The translations under genes were made by a program, and so were the position numbers. This document shows, piece by piece, positions 63,001-64,000 of a stretch of 64,000 nucleotides of DNA (positions are counted from its first letter, which is position 1; every line of letters begins with the position of its first letter). The notes below the pieces were generated by a model. That model was not told where the DNA came from. It saw nothing but the letters and a program-made list of their open reading frames with translations, and ran no database searches. Source of the stretch: Hirundichthys speculiger (taxonomy: Eukaryota > Chordata > Actinopteri > Beloniformes > Exocoetidae); NCBI GenBank assembly GCA_018398805.1, contig JAGFBZ010001548.1, positions 62,001 to 126,000 on the forward strand, written 5' to 3'.

Positions 63001-64000
63001 AGAGCTAAAAGAATGGTGTTAATGCCTCAGTCAGGTTGAAACTTGGAAACAGATTAAAATGTATATAAGGCTCTCTCTATCTTATTAAGTGATTCAAAGT
63101 AAAATAAGTGAATCACAGCAGCAAGCAGAAAAATGGATTGCTGGATTAAGGCTGGATTCTACTAACCAGGGGAAAGTTTTCTCATTTTATAGGATCTTGA
63201 GCTTGATGCTGGGGTTTTTTTTAGTGCAGCTTTGACTGCACAATACCAAAAGCCACAGTGGAAAGAAGAGCTGACTGTCAGGAAAGCAGAGATAACCTGT
63301 TATTATAGGTTACTGGATGAATGCAAAGCTGCTTGACTGGAACAATTGTCTCACTCAGGAGAAAACAGGTTGCCATATTTACTCCAAAACACTCACTATT
63401 CCATCAACCCCTATCCTGAGGGACAATGAAAGCTCAAAGGGGTCATGGTGATGTACTTTCCATGAAAAGTGGGTTTTAGTTTAACATACCCTTTAAAAAG
63501 GCTGCAACTGAGGAGGGGGTAAGCGAGGAGCAGTGGGTTAAAGTGAATTAGAGAAACTCAAGAAATGACTGTCAGCCTCAAGAGAGGTTGAGCGTGATGA
63601 AACGATGGAGCTTGAAAATGGATTTAGCACTTGTCTTTGTATGCAAAGCAAAGTGGGGGAGTCTTTAAACATCTGTAAAAATGCACTGAGGAACTTAACA
63701 GGCAGAGACAAAGGCAATCACTGAAAAAAAACCAAAAAAACAAGGACACTGGCAGCGAGGGAAGCGCTGACTCAGCAAAGGGTGTGCAACAGGTTCAGGC
63801 TGAGAGAATATTCTAGATGTGGGGATGTGTCTGACCGTAATCACAGCTGTTGAAGTGGATATAACCCCCAAAAAAGGCAAGGCCAGCACAAAGACCATAT
63901 TATGGGATGCAGTGACAGTCTTAAGGCTGTTTCTGGAACTGTCATAAAACATTTTGGTTGGATTTATTTGTATTCTTAGGCTACATTCACATAAGTATGT
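60019..64000. other. loxl4: Long loxl4 intron running off the window
   Basis: No scavenger-receptor exon is encoded here on the minus strand, so the intron 5' of the 60018 exon is at least 4 kb. It contains A/T runs near 62150-62230 and short chance frames; I see no repeat boundary or RNA gene. Only the loxl4 gene context can be supported. Confidence 0.6.

Overview
The window is vertebrate nuclear DNA, almost certainly from a ray-finned (teleost) fish. It is AT-rich, with multi-exon genes, GT-AG introns, long 3' UTRs and many fish-type transposon remnants (Tc1/mariner, hAT and pogo DNA elements, an RTE/Rex3-like LINE, a tRNA-derived SINE). No bacterial, phage or plasmid feature was seen.

Five protein-coding genes could be rebuilt exon by exon: zfyve27 (protrudin, +, 3665-11949), golga7b (+, 20923-22984), crtac1 (-, 28866-32925, last exon not found), r3hcc1l (+, 33992-38949) and loxl4 (-, 50326-60018, 5' exons beyond the right edge). 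This order matches, from memory, the human 10q24 block ZFYVE27-GOLGA7B-CRTAC1-R3HCC1L-LOXL4, which supports the orthology calls. They do not form an operon or shared pathway: two encode ER/Golgi membrane-traffic proteins, two encode secreted matrix proteins, and one encodes a poorly characterised intracellular protein. crtac1 and r3hcc1l are head to head and share an interval of about 0.75 kb.

Layout: 1-2.6 kb, upstream DNA with a hAT MITE nested in a Tc1-like relic; 2.6-12.5 kb, zfyve27, whose introns hold a SINE, two Tc1-like relics and a TIR element; 12.5-20.8 kb, a repeat-dense gap (near-perfect palindrome, LINE tail with an insertion, Rex3-like LINE, two copies of a hAT-like repeat); 20.9-25.2 kb, golga7b and probable 3' UTR; 25-28.8 kb, mostly featureless DNA; 28.9-33.2 kb, crtac1; 34-39.6 kb, r3hcc1l; 39.6-49.7 kb, a second repeat-dense gap (32-bp-arm palindrome, hAT transposase scrap running into a 42-bp minisatellite, a Tc1 copy with both termini, third hAT-like copy, pogo-type transposase relic with introns and a MITE); 49.7-64 kb, loxl4 and its long upstream intron.

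The points most worth a second look are two consecutive 21-nt microexons next to the FFAT motif of zfyve27, a one-base frame conflict in r3hcc1l exon 1, the apparent lack of the EGF exon of crtac1, and the unusual repeats at 40.9 kb and 42-43 kb. I saw no convincing new biological system.
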